DNA from: Gemmatimonadota bacterium
Lineage (GTDB): Bacteria > Gemmatimonadota > Gemmatimonadetes > Gemmatimonadales > GWC2-71-9
Assembly: GCA_003221895.1 (NCBI GenBank)
Contig: QHUJ01000111.1
Span: forward strand, 1 to 64,000
DNA length: 64,000 nt
Reading direction: 5' to 3'
The notes beneath the pieces were generated by a model, which was given only the letters and a program-made list of their open reading frames with translations, made no database searches and was not told where the DNA came from. The translations under genes and the position numbers were made by a program. Position 1 is the first letter of the stretch. The number at the start of each line of letters is the position of its first letter. Positions 23,565-32,002 of this stretch are shown here, piece after piece.

Positions 23565-25154
23565 CTACGGTTTACTGAGGTCGGCGGTCGGCAAGAACCG
23601 AGGCGGCTTCCTTGGCCTCGCGGCGTGTTCATACGCGTAGGCGAGGCGCAAGAGCGTAGCCTCGCTGTTCGCTTTCCCGATGAACGACATCCCCACCGGT
23701 AAGCCGTACGAATACCCGACCGGCACAGCGACAGTCGGATATCCGGCGACCGCCCCCGGCGTCGAGCTCGCCCCCAGGAAGTGATCGCCGTTCACGAGAT
23801 CTGTCGGCCACGGCGGGCTGCCCGTCGGCGCGACGATCGCGTCGAGCGTGTTTTGGGCAAACACGACATCGAGCCCTTCCGTGCGTGACAGCCGCTGGTC
23901 CTTCGCCAGGGCGTCCTTATAGGCCTGGTCGGTGAGTGGTCCTTTCTCCTGCGCCTGCAGGAACAGCTCCTGTCCGAAGTAGGGCATCTCGGTGGACTTG
24001 TGCGCGTCGTTGAATACGATCACATCGGCCAGCGACTTCACGCCGGCATTGGGTGCCCAGGCCGCGAGGTACGTCGCGAGGTCGGCCTTCAATTCGTAGA
24101 GCAGCACGATCAGCTCGGAATCGTCATACTCGCCGAGGTGCGGGATGTCCGCCGGGTCCACGATCACCGCCCCCTGCTGCCTCAGCACGGCGATCGCCGC
24201 CTCCACCAGCGCATCGGCCTCGGGGCTGTATCCGAAGACTTTCTTGCGCGCGACGCCGATGCGCGCGCCCTTCAAGCCGTTCGCGTCGAGACTCACGCTG
24301 TAATCGCGTCCCGCGAGGACGCCGAGCAGGGCGGTCGCGTCGGCGACGGTGCGGGCCATCGGGCCGGTCGTGTCCTGGCTGTGCGAGATCGGAATGATGC
24401 CCGCGCCGTCGATGAGCCCCAGCGTCGGCTTCACGCCGACGAGCGAGCAGGCGCTGGACGGACACACGATCGAGCCGTCCGTCTCCGTGCCGATCCCGAC
24501 CGCGGCGAAGTTCGCCGAGATGGCGGCGCCTGTGCCCGAGCTCGAGCCGCACGGGTTACGATCGAGCGCGTACGGGTTGGCGCACTGGCCGCCACGCCCG
24601 CTCCAGCCGCTCGACGACTGGGTCGAGCGGATGTTCGCCCACTCGGAGAGATTCGTCTTGCCGAGGATGACCGCGCCCGCGGCGCGGAGCTTCGCCACGA
24701 GCGGCGCATCCCGGGGCGGCGTCGCACCCACCAGGGCCAGCGAGCCCGCCGTGGTCATCATCTTGTCCGTGGTGGCGATGTTGTCCTTCACGAGTACGGG
24801 GATGCCGTGCAGCGGCCCGCGCACGCGGCCGGACTTCCGCTCGGCGTCGAGGCGCTCTGCCGCCGCGAGCGCGTCGGGATTCGTTTCGAGGACGGCATGC
24901 AGCTTCGGGTCGAGCTCGGCGATGCGCCCGAGATAGGCCGCGCAGATGGAGCGCGAGGTCCGCGCGCCGCTGCGCATCGCGTCCTGCAGTTGCGCGATCG
25001 TCGCCTCCTCGAGATCGAAGTCGGCCTCGCCCCCGTTCCCCCTCTCCACTCTGTGGAGAGCGGGCCAGGGGGAGACGGCATGACGTCCAACAAGAGCGCC
25101 AACTGTTGAGCCACCGTATAGAAGGAAAGACCGCCGACTCAGACTGTCCGTCAT
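23565..25154 (-). CDS. Tat-exported amidase-signature hydrolase
   Basis: A 529-residue amidase-signature enzyme. The N-terminus MTDSLSRRSFLLYGG carries a twin-arginine export motif. The catalytic triad is visible as K123 (PVLVKDNIA), S204 (CGSSSGTGAA) and S227 (TDGSI). It hydrolyses an amide bond in the periplasm; the substrate is unknown. A GGAG precedes ATG 25154. Residues about 27-43 (SPWPALHRVERGNGGEA) are encoded by a G/C-rich palindromic element (25031-25078) that looks like a repetitive intergenic sequence inserted in frame. It ends one base past the puuD-like stop, so the two are convergent. Confidence 0.9.
   Translation of the reverse strand: MTDSLSRRSFLLYGGSTVGALVGRHAVSPWPALHRVERGNGGEADFDLEEATIAQLQDAMRSGARTSRSICAAYLGRIAELDPKLHAVLETNPDALAAAERLDAERKSGRVRGPLHGIPVLVKDNIATTDKMMTTAGSLALVGATPPRDAPLVAKLRAAGAVILGKTNLSEWANIRSTQSSSGWSGRGGQCANPYALDRNPCGSSSGTGAAISANFAAVGIGTETDGSIVCPSSACSLVGVKPTLGLIDGAGIIPISHSQDTTGPMARTVADATALLGVLAGRDYSVSLDANGLKGARIGVARKKVFGYSPEADALVEAAIAVLRQQGAVIVDPADIPHLGEYDDSELIVLLYELKADLATYLAAWAPNAGVKSLADVIVFNDAHKSTEMPYFGQELFLQAQEKGPLTDQAYKDALAKDQRLSRTEGLDVVFAQNTLDAIVAPTGSPPWPTDLVNGDHFLGASSTPGAVAGYPTVAVPVGYSYGLPVGMSFIGKANSEATLLRLAYAYEHAARPRKPPRFLPTADLSKP
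25031..25078. repeat. REP-like palindromic element inside the amidase gene
   Basis: CTCTCCAC (25042-25049) and GTGGAGAG (25053-25060) form a perfect 8-bp stem with a 3-base loop, flanked by CCCCC (from about 25038) and AGGGGG (25067-25072). This layout is typical of short extragenic palindromes. Here it is translated in frame just after the Tat signal region. Confidence 0.5.
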
Positions 25155-25303
25155 GAAGGGCTCCGGTGTGGGTCACCTAGTGTGAATCCGTGAGGCAGAG
25201 GGCGCTAGATCGCGTGATTCCCAGCACGGTTGCAGGGCGAGACTTGCGGTAATGTGTCCCACATGAATCTTGTGGCATCCTGCCGAGGAGACGCGCCCTG
25301 AGC

Positions 25304-26992
25304 TTGCTGCGATTTTCCCGCCTGTCCAGCATCCGTGCCAAGATGCTGATGTTCGCGGTCGTCGCGACGCTGCTGCCGTCGCTGACGACCGTGTGGATTT
25401 CCTACGTCGAAAACAAGCGGGCGCTCACCGGGAAAGCCTCCGAGGAGCTGTTGGGCGTGAGCGCGCAGGCGGTGCGCGAAGCCGACCTCTGGACCAAGGA
25501 GCTGCGCTACGATCTGCGTGTCTTCTCGAGCTCCTACGAGGTGACCGAGAACCTCGAGCGCCTGCCGCTGGTGAACGGCGAGCCGGTCCAGACGGGGATT
25601 TATCACCAGCGGTTGACGGATTATCTGAATTCGGTGCGCGAGAAGTTTCGCGACTACACCGAGCTGCTCGTGCTCGATCCGCACGGGCATGTCCTGGCAT
25701 CCAGCGCCGCCCGGCGCCGGGCCGTGGCCCTCCCCGAGGACTGGGCCAGTGACCTGCGCAGCAGCGGCTGGACGCAAAGCGCGCCGTACTGGGATTCCAG
25801 CGCGGCGCAATCAGCCATCCTCGTCGCCGTGCCGATTCAAACCGGCGGCGGCAGTGGCCGCACCGGCGTCAGAGGGGGCCGGGGTGCCGGTGTGGTGGGC
25901 GGCGGCCGGGTGCTGGGCGCGCTCGCGGCGCGGGTCAATATGCGCATCGTCGCCGATATGCTGCGCCGCTTTGCGCCAGGGGACTCGGGCCAGATCTACC
26001 TCATGACGCGGGACGGCAACCTGCTCCTCAGCTCGCGCGGCAACTCGGCCGCGTTGATGCAGCAGCGCTACAAACCCGAGTCCACCCGCTGGCTGCTCAC
26101 CCGGATGGATCGCGCCGTGCAGTTCACGAGCTTTACGGACGACCGCGTCGTCGGCACCGCGCGCGTCGTCCCGGCGCTCGACTGGATCGTGGTGGCCGAG
26201 ATTCCCTCGGCCGAAGCGTTCCGCCAGGTGACGCGGCTGCGCAACGTGACGCTCGGGGTCGTCACCCTGCTGCTCGCCGTCGTCGGTGCGCTCGCGTACC
26301 TGCTCAGCCTCCTCATCGTGCGACCGCTCAATCGCCTCACGCGGGCGGCGGGTCGCGTAGCGGGCGGCGACCTGGACGTCGGCCTGCCGGTGACCGGCGG
26401 CGGTGAGGTCGGCTACCTGACGCAGGTTTTCAATCACATGGTTGTGCGCCTGCGCGAGAGCCGCGTCGAGCTGGAGCGCCTCTCGGTCACGGATCCGCTG
26501 ACCGGGCTGTACAACCGGCTGCGCATGATGGAAGTGCTGGAGAACGAGGTGCGCCGCTCACGCCGGCTCCGCCACCCCTTTGCCGTGCTCATGGCGGATC
26601 TCGATCACTTCAAGCAGTACAACGACGCGCACGGGCACCCCGCCGGCGATGCCGTGCTCAAGCGCATCGGCGCGATCATGCGGGAAGCGAGTCGCGATGT
26701 GGACTTCGTCGCGCGCTACGGCGGCGAAGAGTTCCTGTTGATGATGCCCGAGACGGAGACCGAGGGCGCGAGTGAAGTGGCGCAGCGCCTTCGCCGGAAG
26801 ATCGAGAATGAAAAGCTGACGGAAGGATCGATCACCGTCAGTATCGGCGTCTCCGTCTTTCCCGGGAACGGCGATGGCGCTGAGGCGCTCATCGCCGCGG
26901 CCGACGCCGCGCTGTACGAGGCGAAGCGCGCAGGCGGCAACTGCGTGATCGTCGCGCGGCAGCAACCCGTGTCCGCACCGAAGGCGCCCTAG
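25304..26992 (+). CDS. Membrane diguanylate cyclase with Cache-like sensor, HAMP and GGDEF
   Basis: A 562-residue sensor enzyme. Transmembrane helix 1 (about 14-34), a periplasmic dCache-like sensor (about 35-305), transmembrane helix 2 (about 310-335), HAMP (about 336-390), and GGDEF (about 395-555). The signature is GGEEF at 473-477, the DLDHFKQYNDAHGH block is intact, and an RxxD inhibition site (RDVD) lies five residues before GGEEF, so an active, feedback-inhibited c-di-GMP synthase is expected. A Gly/Arg-rich insert sits at about 183-205. TTG 25304 is the likely start, but its ribosome-binding site is not clear. Stop shares CTAG (26989-26992) with the convergent lipoprotein gene. Confidence 0.92.
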   Translation: MLRFSRLSSIRAKMLMFAVVATLLPSLTTVWISYVENKRALTGKASEELLGVSAQAVREADLWTKELRYDLRVFSSSYEVTENLERLPLVNGEPVQTGIYHQRLTDYLNSVREKFRDYTELLVLDPHGHVLASSAARRRAVALPEDWASDLRSSGWTQSAPYWDSSAAQSAILVAVPIQTGGGSGRTGVRGGRGAGVVGGGRVLGALAARVNMRIVADMLRRFAPGDSGQIYLMTRDGNLLLSSRGNSAALMQQRYKPESTRWLLTRMDRAVQFTSFTDDRVVGTARVVPALDWIVVAEIPSAEAFRQVTRLRNVTLGVVTLLLAVVGALAYLLSLLIVRPLNRLTRAAGRVAGGDLDVGLPVTGGGEVGYLTQVFNHMVVRLRESRVELERLSVTDPLTGLYNRLRMMEVLENEVRRSRRLRHPFAVLMADLDHFKQYNDAHGHPAGDAVLKRIGAIMREASRDVDFVARYGGEEFLLMMPETETEGASEVAQRLRRKIENEKLTEGSITVSIGVSVFPGNGDGAEALIAAADAALYEAKRAGGNCVIVARQQPVSAPKAP

Positions 26993-27714
26993 CGACTCCG
27001 CCCGATCAGGTTCTGGTGTATCCAGCCGGCCCTGTTCGTCTGATCGTTGACACGCACCCACTGATCGACGTACGAGTACGCCGTGAGCTCGGCGCCCGCA
27101 TCGAGTGTGTACGACACGCGGAAATTCGAGCCCGGACCTTCGCGCACATTGGCGCGCCCCGTCGTTTGGAGCCGCAGCGGCAGCGCGAACGGCACCTCGC
27201 CGGCGCGTGGCTTGACGCGGTCATCGCTCGATAGCCGTCCCTGCCCCGCCGCGGCGGCGTTCTTGGCTTCGTTCGCGAGATACAGCGCGCCGCCGTAATT
27301 CTGCCGATCGAATTCGACGGTCGAGAGCTGCAGCAGTTGGGTCCCCTGGTTCAGCTCCGGCGGCGCCGTTGCACTCCCCCCCCCGCCGCCCCCGGTACCG
27401 GTGCGCAGCGCCTGCAACGCGATCTCTGCCTCCGCCATTCCGGACGCGGCCTCCGCGCGGGTGGCGAGCGATTGCAGCTTCGCCATCGCGCGCACGACTT
27501 CGCGCCGCGCGTCGTCGAGCCGAGTCTGCAGCTCCTCGACCTGCGCCCCCTGCTCCAGAACTTTTAGCTCGAGACGCGCGGCGCGGGATTCGAGCGCCGT
27601 ATCGCGCGCCACGCGGGACGTGTCACGGGTCGTCCGGACGGGCGTTGCAGTTCCAGGATGGGCGTTGCGACACGCAGCGCCCAGGAGCGCAGCCACAATA
27701 AGGAAGGGGCGCAT
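26989..27714 (-). CDS. Lipoprotein with coiled coil and C-terminal SH3 domain
   Basis: A 241-residue protein with a lipobox (LLGAAC, Cys near residue 15). Residues 35-105 are heptad-like (ALESRAARLELKVLEQGAQVEEL and following) and likely form a coiled coil, then a Gly-rich linker encoded by a 9-base C run on the plus strand (27376-27384), a helical segment (about 120-165), and a bacterial SH3-like domain (about 180-240, GRANVREGPGSNFRVSYTLDAG and WIHQNL). It is probably a periplasmic protein that binds the cell wall or a partner. It is divergent from the rpsU operon. Confidence 0.82.
   Translation of the reverse strand: MRPFLIVAALLGAACRNAHPGTATPVRTTRDTSRVARDTALESRAARLELKVLEQGAQVEELQTRLDDARREVVRAMAKLQSLATRAEAASGMAEAEIALQALRTGTGGGGGGSATAPPELNQGTQLLQLSTVEFDRQNYGGALYLANEAKNAAAAGQGRLSSDDRVKPRAGEVPFALPLRLQTTGRANVREGPGSNFRVSYTLDAGAELTAYSYVDQWVRVNDQTNRAGWIHQNLIGRSR
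27376..27384. repeat. 9-base C homopolymer in the lipoprotein gene
   Basis: Nine consecutive C encode part of a poly-Gly linker on the minus strand. Shorter than the two 11-base runs near 20.4 and 22.8 kb. Confidence 0.9.
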
Positions 27715-27755
27715 GGGCGACTAAGTTGCAACGCGACATCAATTCTTACAACCAG

Positions 27756-27783
27756 TTGACTTCGCTCCGCCCTGTGGTAATGC
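27756..27783 (+). promoter_or_regulatory. Possible rpsU-csp promoter
   Basis: -35 TTGACT (27756-27761), 16-bp spacer, -10 region TAATGC (27778-27783) with an upstream TG making an extended -10. The -10 match is weak. It would give a leader of about 120 bases containing two inverted repeats. Confidence 0.35.
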
Positions 27784-27802
27784 TTCGGGCGAGCGACCGG
27801 GC

Positions 27803-27873
27803 CACGGCACGGTGCCGTGTGCTGGACACCAGTGGACTGATCCGAGGACCTGGGCTATCGCCTGCGGTCCTCG
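27803..27873 (+). promoter_or_regulatory. Structured leader upstream of rpsU (two perfect inverted repeats)
   Basis: CACGGCAC-G-GTGCCGTG (27803-27819) is a perfect 8-bp inverted repeat around one base, better suited to a protein-binding site than to a hairpin. CGAGGACC (27843-27850) pairs with GGTCCTCG (27866-27873) over a 15-base loop. Both lie 40-110 bases before rpsU. Autogenous control of a ribosomal protein gene is a reasonable guess; I recognise no known leader family. Confidence 0.45.
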
Positions 27874-27911
27874 CTTCGTTTCTGGTTAGAGCTCTCACCC
27901 TGGAAGGGTCC

Positions 27912-28085
27912 ATGGAAGTGACGCTGAACGAGACCGACCGATTGGAAGTCGTGCTGAAGCGATTCCGTCGCGACGTCACCAAAGCGGGGCTGTTTCAGGA
28001 CATGAAGCGGAAACGCTTTTACGAGAGTCCCGCCGTTCAACGGCGGCGCAAGAGCAAGGCTGCTCGCCGCCGGAAACGCATCTAG
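27912..28085 (+). CDS. rpsU: 30S ribosomal protein S21
   Basis: A 57-residue protein with the S21 pattern: NETDRLEVVLKRFRRDVTKAGLFQDMKRKRFYESP followed by a very basic tail (RRRKSKAARRRKRI). S21 sits near the anti-Shine-Dalgarno end of 16S rRNA on the small subunit and helps initiation. ATG 27912 has GGAAGGG upstream; the open frame before it (from 27726) has no similarity and overlaps the promoter region. The cold-shock gene starts 18 bases later, so the two are probably co-transcribed and end at the terminator at 28330-28368. Confidence 0.95.
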   Translation: MEVTLNETDRLEVVLKRFRRDVTKAGLFQDMKRKRFYESPAVQRRRKSKAARRRKRI

Positions 28086-28103
28086 CTAGGGAGTAACGAA
28101 CAG

Positions 28104-28313
28104 ATGGCACGTATCACCGGTACCGTGAAGTGGTTCAATGACGCAAAGGGCTTTGGGTTCATCACGCCCGAGAACGGCGGCAAGGACTGCTTCGTGCATC
28201 ACACCGCGATTCAGGGGGAAGGGTTCAAGTCGCTGACCGAAGGCCAGCGCGTCGAGTTCGAGATCGTGCAGGCCCAGAAAGGCCCCGCGGCCCAGAACGT
28301 CGTGAAGCTGTAA
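28104..28313 (+). CDS. Cold-shock domain protein (CspA family)
   Basis: A 69-residue single cold-shock domain. RNP1 (KGFGFITPE) and RNP2 (FVHHTAIQ) are intact, as are TGTVKWFND at the N-terminus and GPAAQNV near the end. It binds single-stranded RNA and DNA as a chaperone. An AGGGAG precedes ATG by about ten bases. It follows rpsU in the same operon, a pairing that puts two translation-related small proteins under one control region. Confidence 0.96.
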   Translation: MARITGTVKWFNDAKGFGFITPENGGKDCFVHHTAIQGEGFKSLTEGQRVEFEIVQAQKGPAAQNVVKL

Positions 28314-28329
28314 CCGCTCACGGCACCTG

Positions 28330-28368
28330 AAGCGACACGGCGCTCCGCAAGAGCGCCGTTTCGCTTTT
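28330..28368 (+). terminator. Rho-independent terminator after csp
   Basis: ACGGCGCTC (28337-28345) pairs with GAGCGCCGT (28351-28359) over loop CGCAA, and the stem is extended outward by AAGCGA/TCGCTT with a single mismatch. TTTCGCTTTT follows. It is the clearest intrinsic terminator in the window. Confidence 0.88.
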
Positions 28369-28414
28369 CGGGAGCCCGGGATGGCGTTCGCAGGGTTAGA
28401 CGCTAGTTTTATCC

Positions 28415-28434
28415 TCTCATCCCAAAGGATGAGA
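28415..28434. promoter_or_regulatory. Inverted repeat upstream of the response-regulator promoter
   Basis: TCTCATCC (28415-28422) and GGATGAGA (28427-28434) form a perfect 8-bp stem with loop CAAA, starting about 40 bases before the -35. It may be an activator site or a small hairpin ending read-through from csp. Confidence 0.4.
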
Positions 28435-28454
28435 CGGGAACCTTCTCGGCAGGT

Positions 28455-28482
28455 TTGACTAATACCGGTGAATTTTTACACT
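28455..28482 (+). promoter_or_regulatory. Promoter of the LuxR-type response regulator
   Basis: -35 TTGACT (28455-28460), 16-bp spacer, -10 TACACT (28477-28482). Start of transcription would be near 28489, giving a leader of about 40 bases with a GAGGG before ATG 28530. Confidence 0.55.
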
Positions 28483-28529
28483 ACTCCACCCAGCCGTACA
28501 CCTCGTCTCGAACGAGGGCGGTCAGCCCC

Positions 28530-29216
28530 ATGACCACGAAAAGAATTCACATCCTGGTAATCGAGGACAACCGCCTGCTCCGCGATGGCCTCGCGGCGCT
28601 CCTCGACTCACAAACCGAGTTCAAGGTCGTCGCGTCCGCTGAGGGGGCCTCCGCCGCGCTGCAGCGGCTGCAGGAACACAAGCCGAACGTCGTGCTGGTT
28701 GATGCCGCACTCGGCCGTAACCGCAGCCAGCGCCTCGTTGAAAACATCAAGGAAGTCGCCCCTCATGCCCGCATCATCATGATGGACATGCTGCCCGAAG
28801 AAGAAGACGTCATCGACTTCATCAAGCGTGGCGCCAATGGCTTCATCGCCAAGGATGCGGCGCTGGAGGACCTGACCAACACGATCCGACAGGTGGCGAA
28901 TGGCGGCGACGTCGTCCCGCCGGCACTCACCGGCACCCTGCTCTCCCATATCGCCAAGCAGGCCTCGGTGCTGCGCAATACGCCGATGATGGCGTCCGTG
29001 CGCATGACCAAACGGGAGCAGCAGATCACCGATTTGATCGCGGAAGGATTGAGCAACAAGGAAATCGCGCAGCGGCTCAACATCGCAACGTACACGGTGA
29101 AGAGCCACGTCCATAACATCCTGGAAAAACTGGCGCTGCACAGCCGGCTGCAGATTGCAGCGCATGCGCACAAGAAGACGCCGCCCAAAGGCGACCGGCG
29201 CAAGTTCGTCCGCTAG
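28530..29216 (+). CDS. NarL/FixJ-type response regulator
   Basis: A 228-residue two-domain regulator. The receiver (about 5-125) keeps acidic residues E12 and D13, the phospho-acceptor D58 and the conserved K108 (GFIAKD), but the Thr/Ser switch position after strand 4 is D86 (IIMMDML). The LuxR helix-turn-helix (about 155-220) is intact: MTKREQQITDLIAEGLSNKEIAQRLNIATYTVKSHVHNILEKL. It therefore binds DNA but may respond unusually to phosphorylation. No kinase gene is adjacent; the nearest is at 30779. The start at 28530 is preferred to frames upstream that overlap the promoter. Confidence 0.88.
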   Translation: MTTKRIHILVIEDNRLLRDGLAALLDSQTEFKVVASAEGASAALQRLQEHKPNVVLVDAALGRNRSQRLVENIKEVAPHARIIMMDMLPEEEDVIDFIKRGANGFIAKDAALEDLTNTIRQVANGGDVVPPALTGTLLSHIAKQASVLRNTPMMASVRMTKREQQITDLIAEGLSNKEIAQRLNIATYTVKSHVHNILEKLALHSRLQIAAHAHKKTPPKGDRRKFVR

Positions 29217-29283
29217 AACGAGTCCCGCCGCTGTAACCCGTGAATCGGCCTTGCGGCAAATCCAGAAAACGGCTGGAGGACAA

Positions 29284-30729
29284 ATGAAACGGCTCGCGTT
29301 AGGCGGCGGACTTGCGTTGCTGCTCGCGATCGCGTGCGTGCGGAATCCCGCGACTGGCAAGAACGAGCTGATGCTGGTCAGCGAGAGCCAGGAAATCCAG
29401 ATGGGCGCGCAGTACGACAGCGAAGTCGTCACGTCGATCGGCCTCTACCCCGACCCCGCGCTCCAAAGCTACGTCGCAGACCTCGGCAAGAAACTCGCGG
29501 CGACGTCCGAGCGGCCCAACCTGCCATGGACCTTCCGCGTCGTCGATGACCCCAGCGTGAATGCGTTCGCGATTCCGGGCGGGCACGTGTATGTGACGCG
29601 CGGCATTCTCGCGCATATCTCGAACGAAGCCGAGCTCGCGACCGTGATGGGGCACGAAATCGGCCACGTGACGGCGCGACACACCGCACACGAGATGTCG
29701 AAGCAGGAGCTCGCGCAGCTGGGCCTCGCCGTCGGCAGCATTGCCAGCGCGCAGGTCGCGCAGTATGCCGGCCTCGCCGGCCAGGCGCTCCAGGTCCTGT
29801 TCCTCAAGTTCTCACGTGACGACGAGACCCAGGCCGACGCACTCGGCGTCCGCTACTCGAGCCGCGCGAACTACGACTCGCGTCAGATGATCAACGTGAT
29901 GCAGATGCTCGACCAGCTCGAATCCCAAAGCGGCGGCAAACTGCCCGAGTGGCTGGCCACGCATCCGAACCCGGGCAATCGCATCGAGCACATCAATTCC
30001 GTGCTGGCGCAAACCAAAACGGATTTCGGTAACGCCACGGTCAACACCCAGGGCTACGAGCGGCGGCTCGATGGCATGATCTTCGGCATGAATCCGCGCG
30101 AGGGCTTCTTCAAGGGCACCGAGTTTTATCATCCCGATCTCAAGTTCCACATGTCGTTCCCGAGCGACTGGCAGACGGCGAACAGCAAGCAGTCGGTCGC
30201 GGCACAGAGCCCGAAGCAGGAGGCGGTCATCGAGCTGACGCTCGCCGAGGGCTCCAGCAACGCCGAGCAAGCGGCGCGGTCATTCCTGTCGCGCCAGGGA
30301 GTGCAGGCGGGCTCGCCGACCCGCGACAACGTCAACGGTCTTCCCGCGTCGACCGCGCCATTCGCGGCCGCGACCCAGAACGGCACCGTGCGGGGCCAGG
30401 CCCTCTTTGTCGAGTACGGCAACACCGTGTATCGCCTTCTCGGGTACGGCCCCGAACCGACGTGGTCCAATCACCAGGCCGTGGTGCAACGCTCGCTGAC
30501 CAGTTTCGGACCGCTGAACGATCCGTCGATCCTCAACGTGCAGCCGCAGCACCTCAGCCTCTTTACGCTGGACCGGCGCACCACCATCACCGAACTCGCA
30601 CGGCAGCGCCCCTCGCCCGTTCCCATGGCGACGCTCGCCCTGATCAATCAGGTCAGTGAAAACGAAATGCTCGAGCCCGGGCGGATCGTGAAGTGGGTGG
30701 TCGGTCAACGGCTGCCCGCGACTCCCTAG
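29284..30729 (+). CDS. M48 family metalloprotease lipoprotein (BepA/LoiP-like)
   Basis: A 481-residue protein. GGAGGACAA gives a good ribosome-binding site for ATG 29284. The lipobox LLAIAC puts the lipidated Cys at residue 18. The zinc motif HEIGH is at 124-128, with the third ligand Glu in DDETQADALG near residue 181. The C-terminal half (about 265-440) is a separate domain that looks like a fold for protein or membrane contact. Related proteases act in outer-membrane protein quality control. It is a single gene between a response regulator and a histidine kinase. Confidence 0.92.
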   Translation: MKRLALGGGLALLLAIACVRNPATGKNELMLVSESQEIQMGAQYDSEVVTSIGLYPDPALQSYVADLGKKLAATSERPNLPWTFRVVDDPSVNAFAIPGGHVYVTRGILAHISNEAELATVMGHEIGHVTARHTAHEMSKQELAQLGLAVGSIASAQVAQYAGLAGQALQVLFLKFSRDDETQADALGVRYSSRANYDSRQMINVMQMLDQLESQSGGKLPEWLATHPNPGNRIEHINSVLAQTKTDFGNATVNTQGYERRLDGMIFGMNPREGFFKGTEFYHPDLKFHMSFPSDWQTANSKQSVAAQSPKQEAVIELTLAEGSSNAEQAARSFLSRQGVQAGSPTRDNVNGLPASTAPFAAATQNGTVRGQALFVEYGNTVYRLLGYGPEPTWSNHQAVVQRSLTSFGPLNDPSILNVQPQHLSLFTLDRRTTITELARQRPSPVPMATLALINQVSENEMLEPGRIVKWVVGQRLPATP

Positions 30730-30778
30730 GAGCGGAAACGACATCGATATTTGATCGGACGGAGATGGGGAGGATGCA

Positions 30779-32002
30779 GTGAAGCGGAGGAGCGGTAAAA
30801 AGCCGGCTGCGACAGCCGGCGCCGACGAGCAGCGCTTCCTCTCGAATCTCGGCGAGGTCCTGGCCTCGGCGTTGGACGAGCGGGCGATGCTGTCGGCTAT
30901 CGCGCGCCTCGTGGTGCCGCGGCTGGGCGACGTGTGCCTCCTGGACATCATCGACGATGACGGCTCGGTGCGGCGCCTCGACAATACCCTCGCAGACTGG
31001 CACTTCGCGCCGACTCCCGGCCTGCGGGCGGGCGACTCGGTGCTGATTCCCGATCTCACGCCGTCGTCGCTGGCCGCTATCACGACCGATCCCGCGGGTC
31101 AGGCAGCGATTCGCGGGGCAGGCATCCGCTCGCTCGTGCTGCTGCCGCTCATCGGGCGCGGCCGATTGCTGGGCGTGCTCACGCTGGGGATGACGCGCCC
31201 CGACCGGTCTTTCGGGAAGCGCGACCTCCCGTTGCTCGAGGACATCGCCCAGCGTACGGCCCTGGGGGCCGATAACGCGCGCCTGTACCAGCAGGCGCGC
31301 CAGGCAAGCCGCGCGCGCGACGATACCCTCGCGGCGATCTCGCACGACCTCCGCAACGGCCTCAACACGGTCCTCACGGCGGTCGGCCTGCTGCTCCGGA
31401 GCCTGCCCCCCGACGATGCGGGGCGGCGCGACCGGCGCCACGTCGAAGCGATCCGCCGCTCGGCGCAGCGGATGAACCGGCTGATCAGCGACATGCTCGA
31501 TGTGGCGAGCATCGAATCGGGCAGCCTGTTCGTCGAGCCCCGGCGGGAGCCGGTCGGGCCCATCATTCACGACGCGCTGGCCGCCTGCCGCGAGCAGGCA
31601 CGCGAGAAGGCCCTGCAGTTCGATGCGGACCCATCTAATGAGATCGATGTCGTGTGCGATCGCGAGCGCGTGCTGCAGGTGCTCGGCAATCTCCTCGGCA
31701 ACGCCATCAAGTTCACGCCGGAGGGCGGATCGGTGCAGGTGAAAGTCCAGCAGCTCGACGACGAGGGGCTGTTCACGGTGCGCGACAGCGGCATTGGGGT
31801 GTCGGCCAAGCAGTTGCCGCACGTGTTCGACCGCTTCTGGCAGGCGACGCCGAAGGCGCGCCTGGGCAGCGGACTGGGCCTGACGATTGCGAAGGGAGTG
31901 GTGGAAGCGCTGGGCGGGCGGATCTGGGTCGAAAGCCGGCCCGGCGAAGGCACGACGTTTTTCTTTACGCTGCCGCTAGCCTCGTCGGTTCAGACGCAGT
32001 AG
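30779..32002 (+). CDS. Soluble GAF-domain sensor histidine kinase
   Basis: A 407-residue kinase begun at GTG 30779 behind GGGGAGG. A GAF domain (about 20-170) is followed by HisKA with the phospho-accepting His in [15 protein letters not shown] near residue 189, and an HATPase domain with N box ([14 protein letters not shown]), GIGV and [16 protein letters not shown]. No transmembrane segment is seen, so it senses a cytosolic signal. Its end overlaps by 13 bases with the convergent single-domain receiver at 31990-32421, a plausible but unproven partner. Confidence 0.93.
   Translation: MKRRSGKKPAATAGADEQRFLSNLGEVLASALDERAMLSAIARLVVPRLGDVCLLDIIDDDGSVRRLDNTLADWHFAPTPGLRAGDSVLIPDLTPSSLAAITTDPAGQAAIRGAGIRSLVLLPLIGRGRLLGVLTLGMTRPDRSFGKRDLPLLEDIAQRTALGADNARLYQQARQASRARDDTLAAISHDLRNGLNTVLTAVGLLLRSLPPDDAGRRDRRHVEAIRRSAQRMNRLISDMLDVASIESGSLFVEPRREPVGPIIHDALAACREQAREKALQFDADPSNEIDVVCDRERVLQVLGNLLGNAIKFTPEGGSVQVKVQQLDDEGLFTVRDSGIGVSAKQLPHVFDRFWQATPKARLGSGLGLTIAKGVVEALGGRIWVESRPGEGTTFFFTLPLASSVQTQ

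Noticed and set aside
24000-25109. A 369-codon plus-strand frame
   Set aside because: Antisense to the amidase, whose catalytic motifs are all present.
25263-25301. Short leader peptide of 12 codons before the diguanylate cyclase
   Set aside because: ATG 25263 to TGA 25301 is open, but it has no ribosome-binding site and no feature beyond what chance gives.
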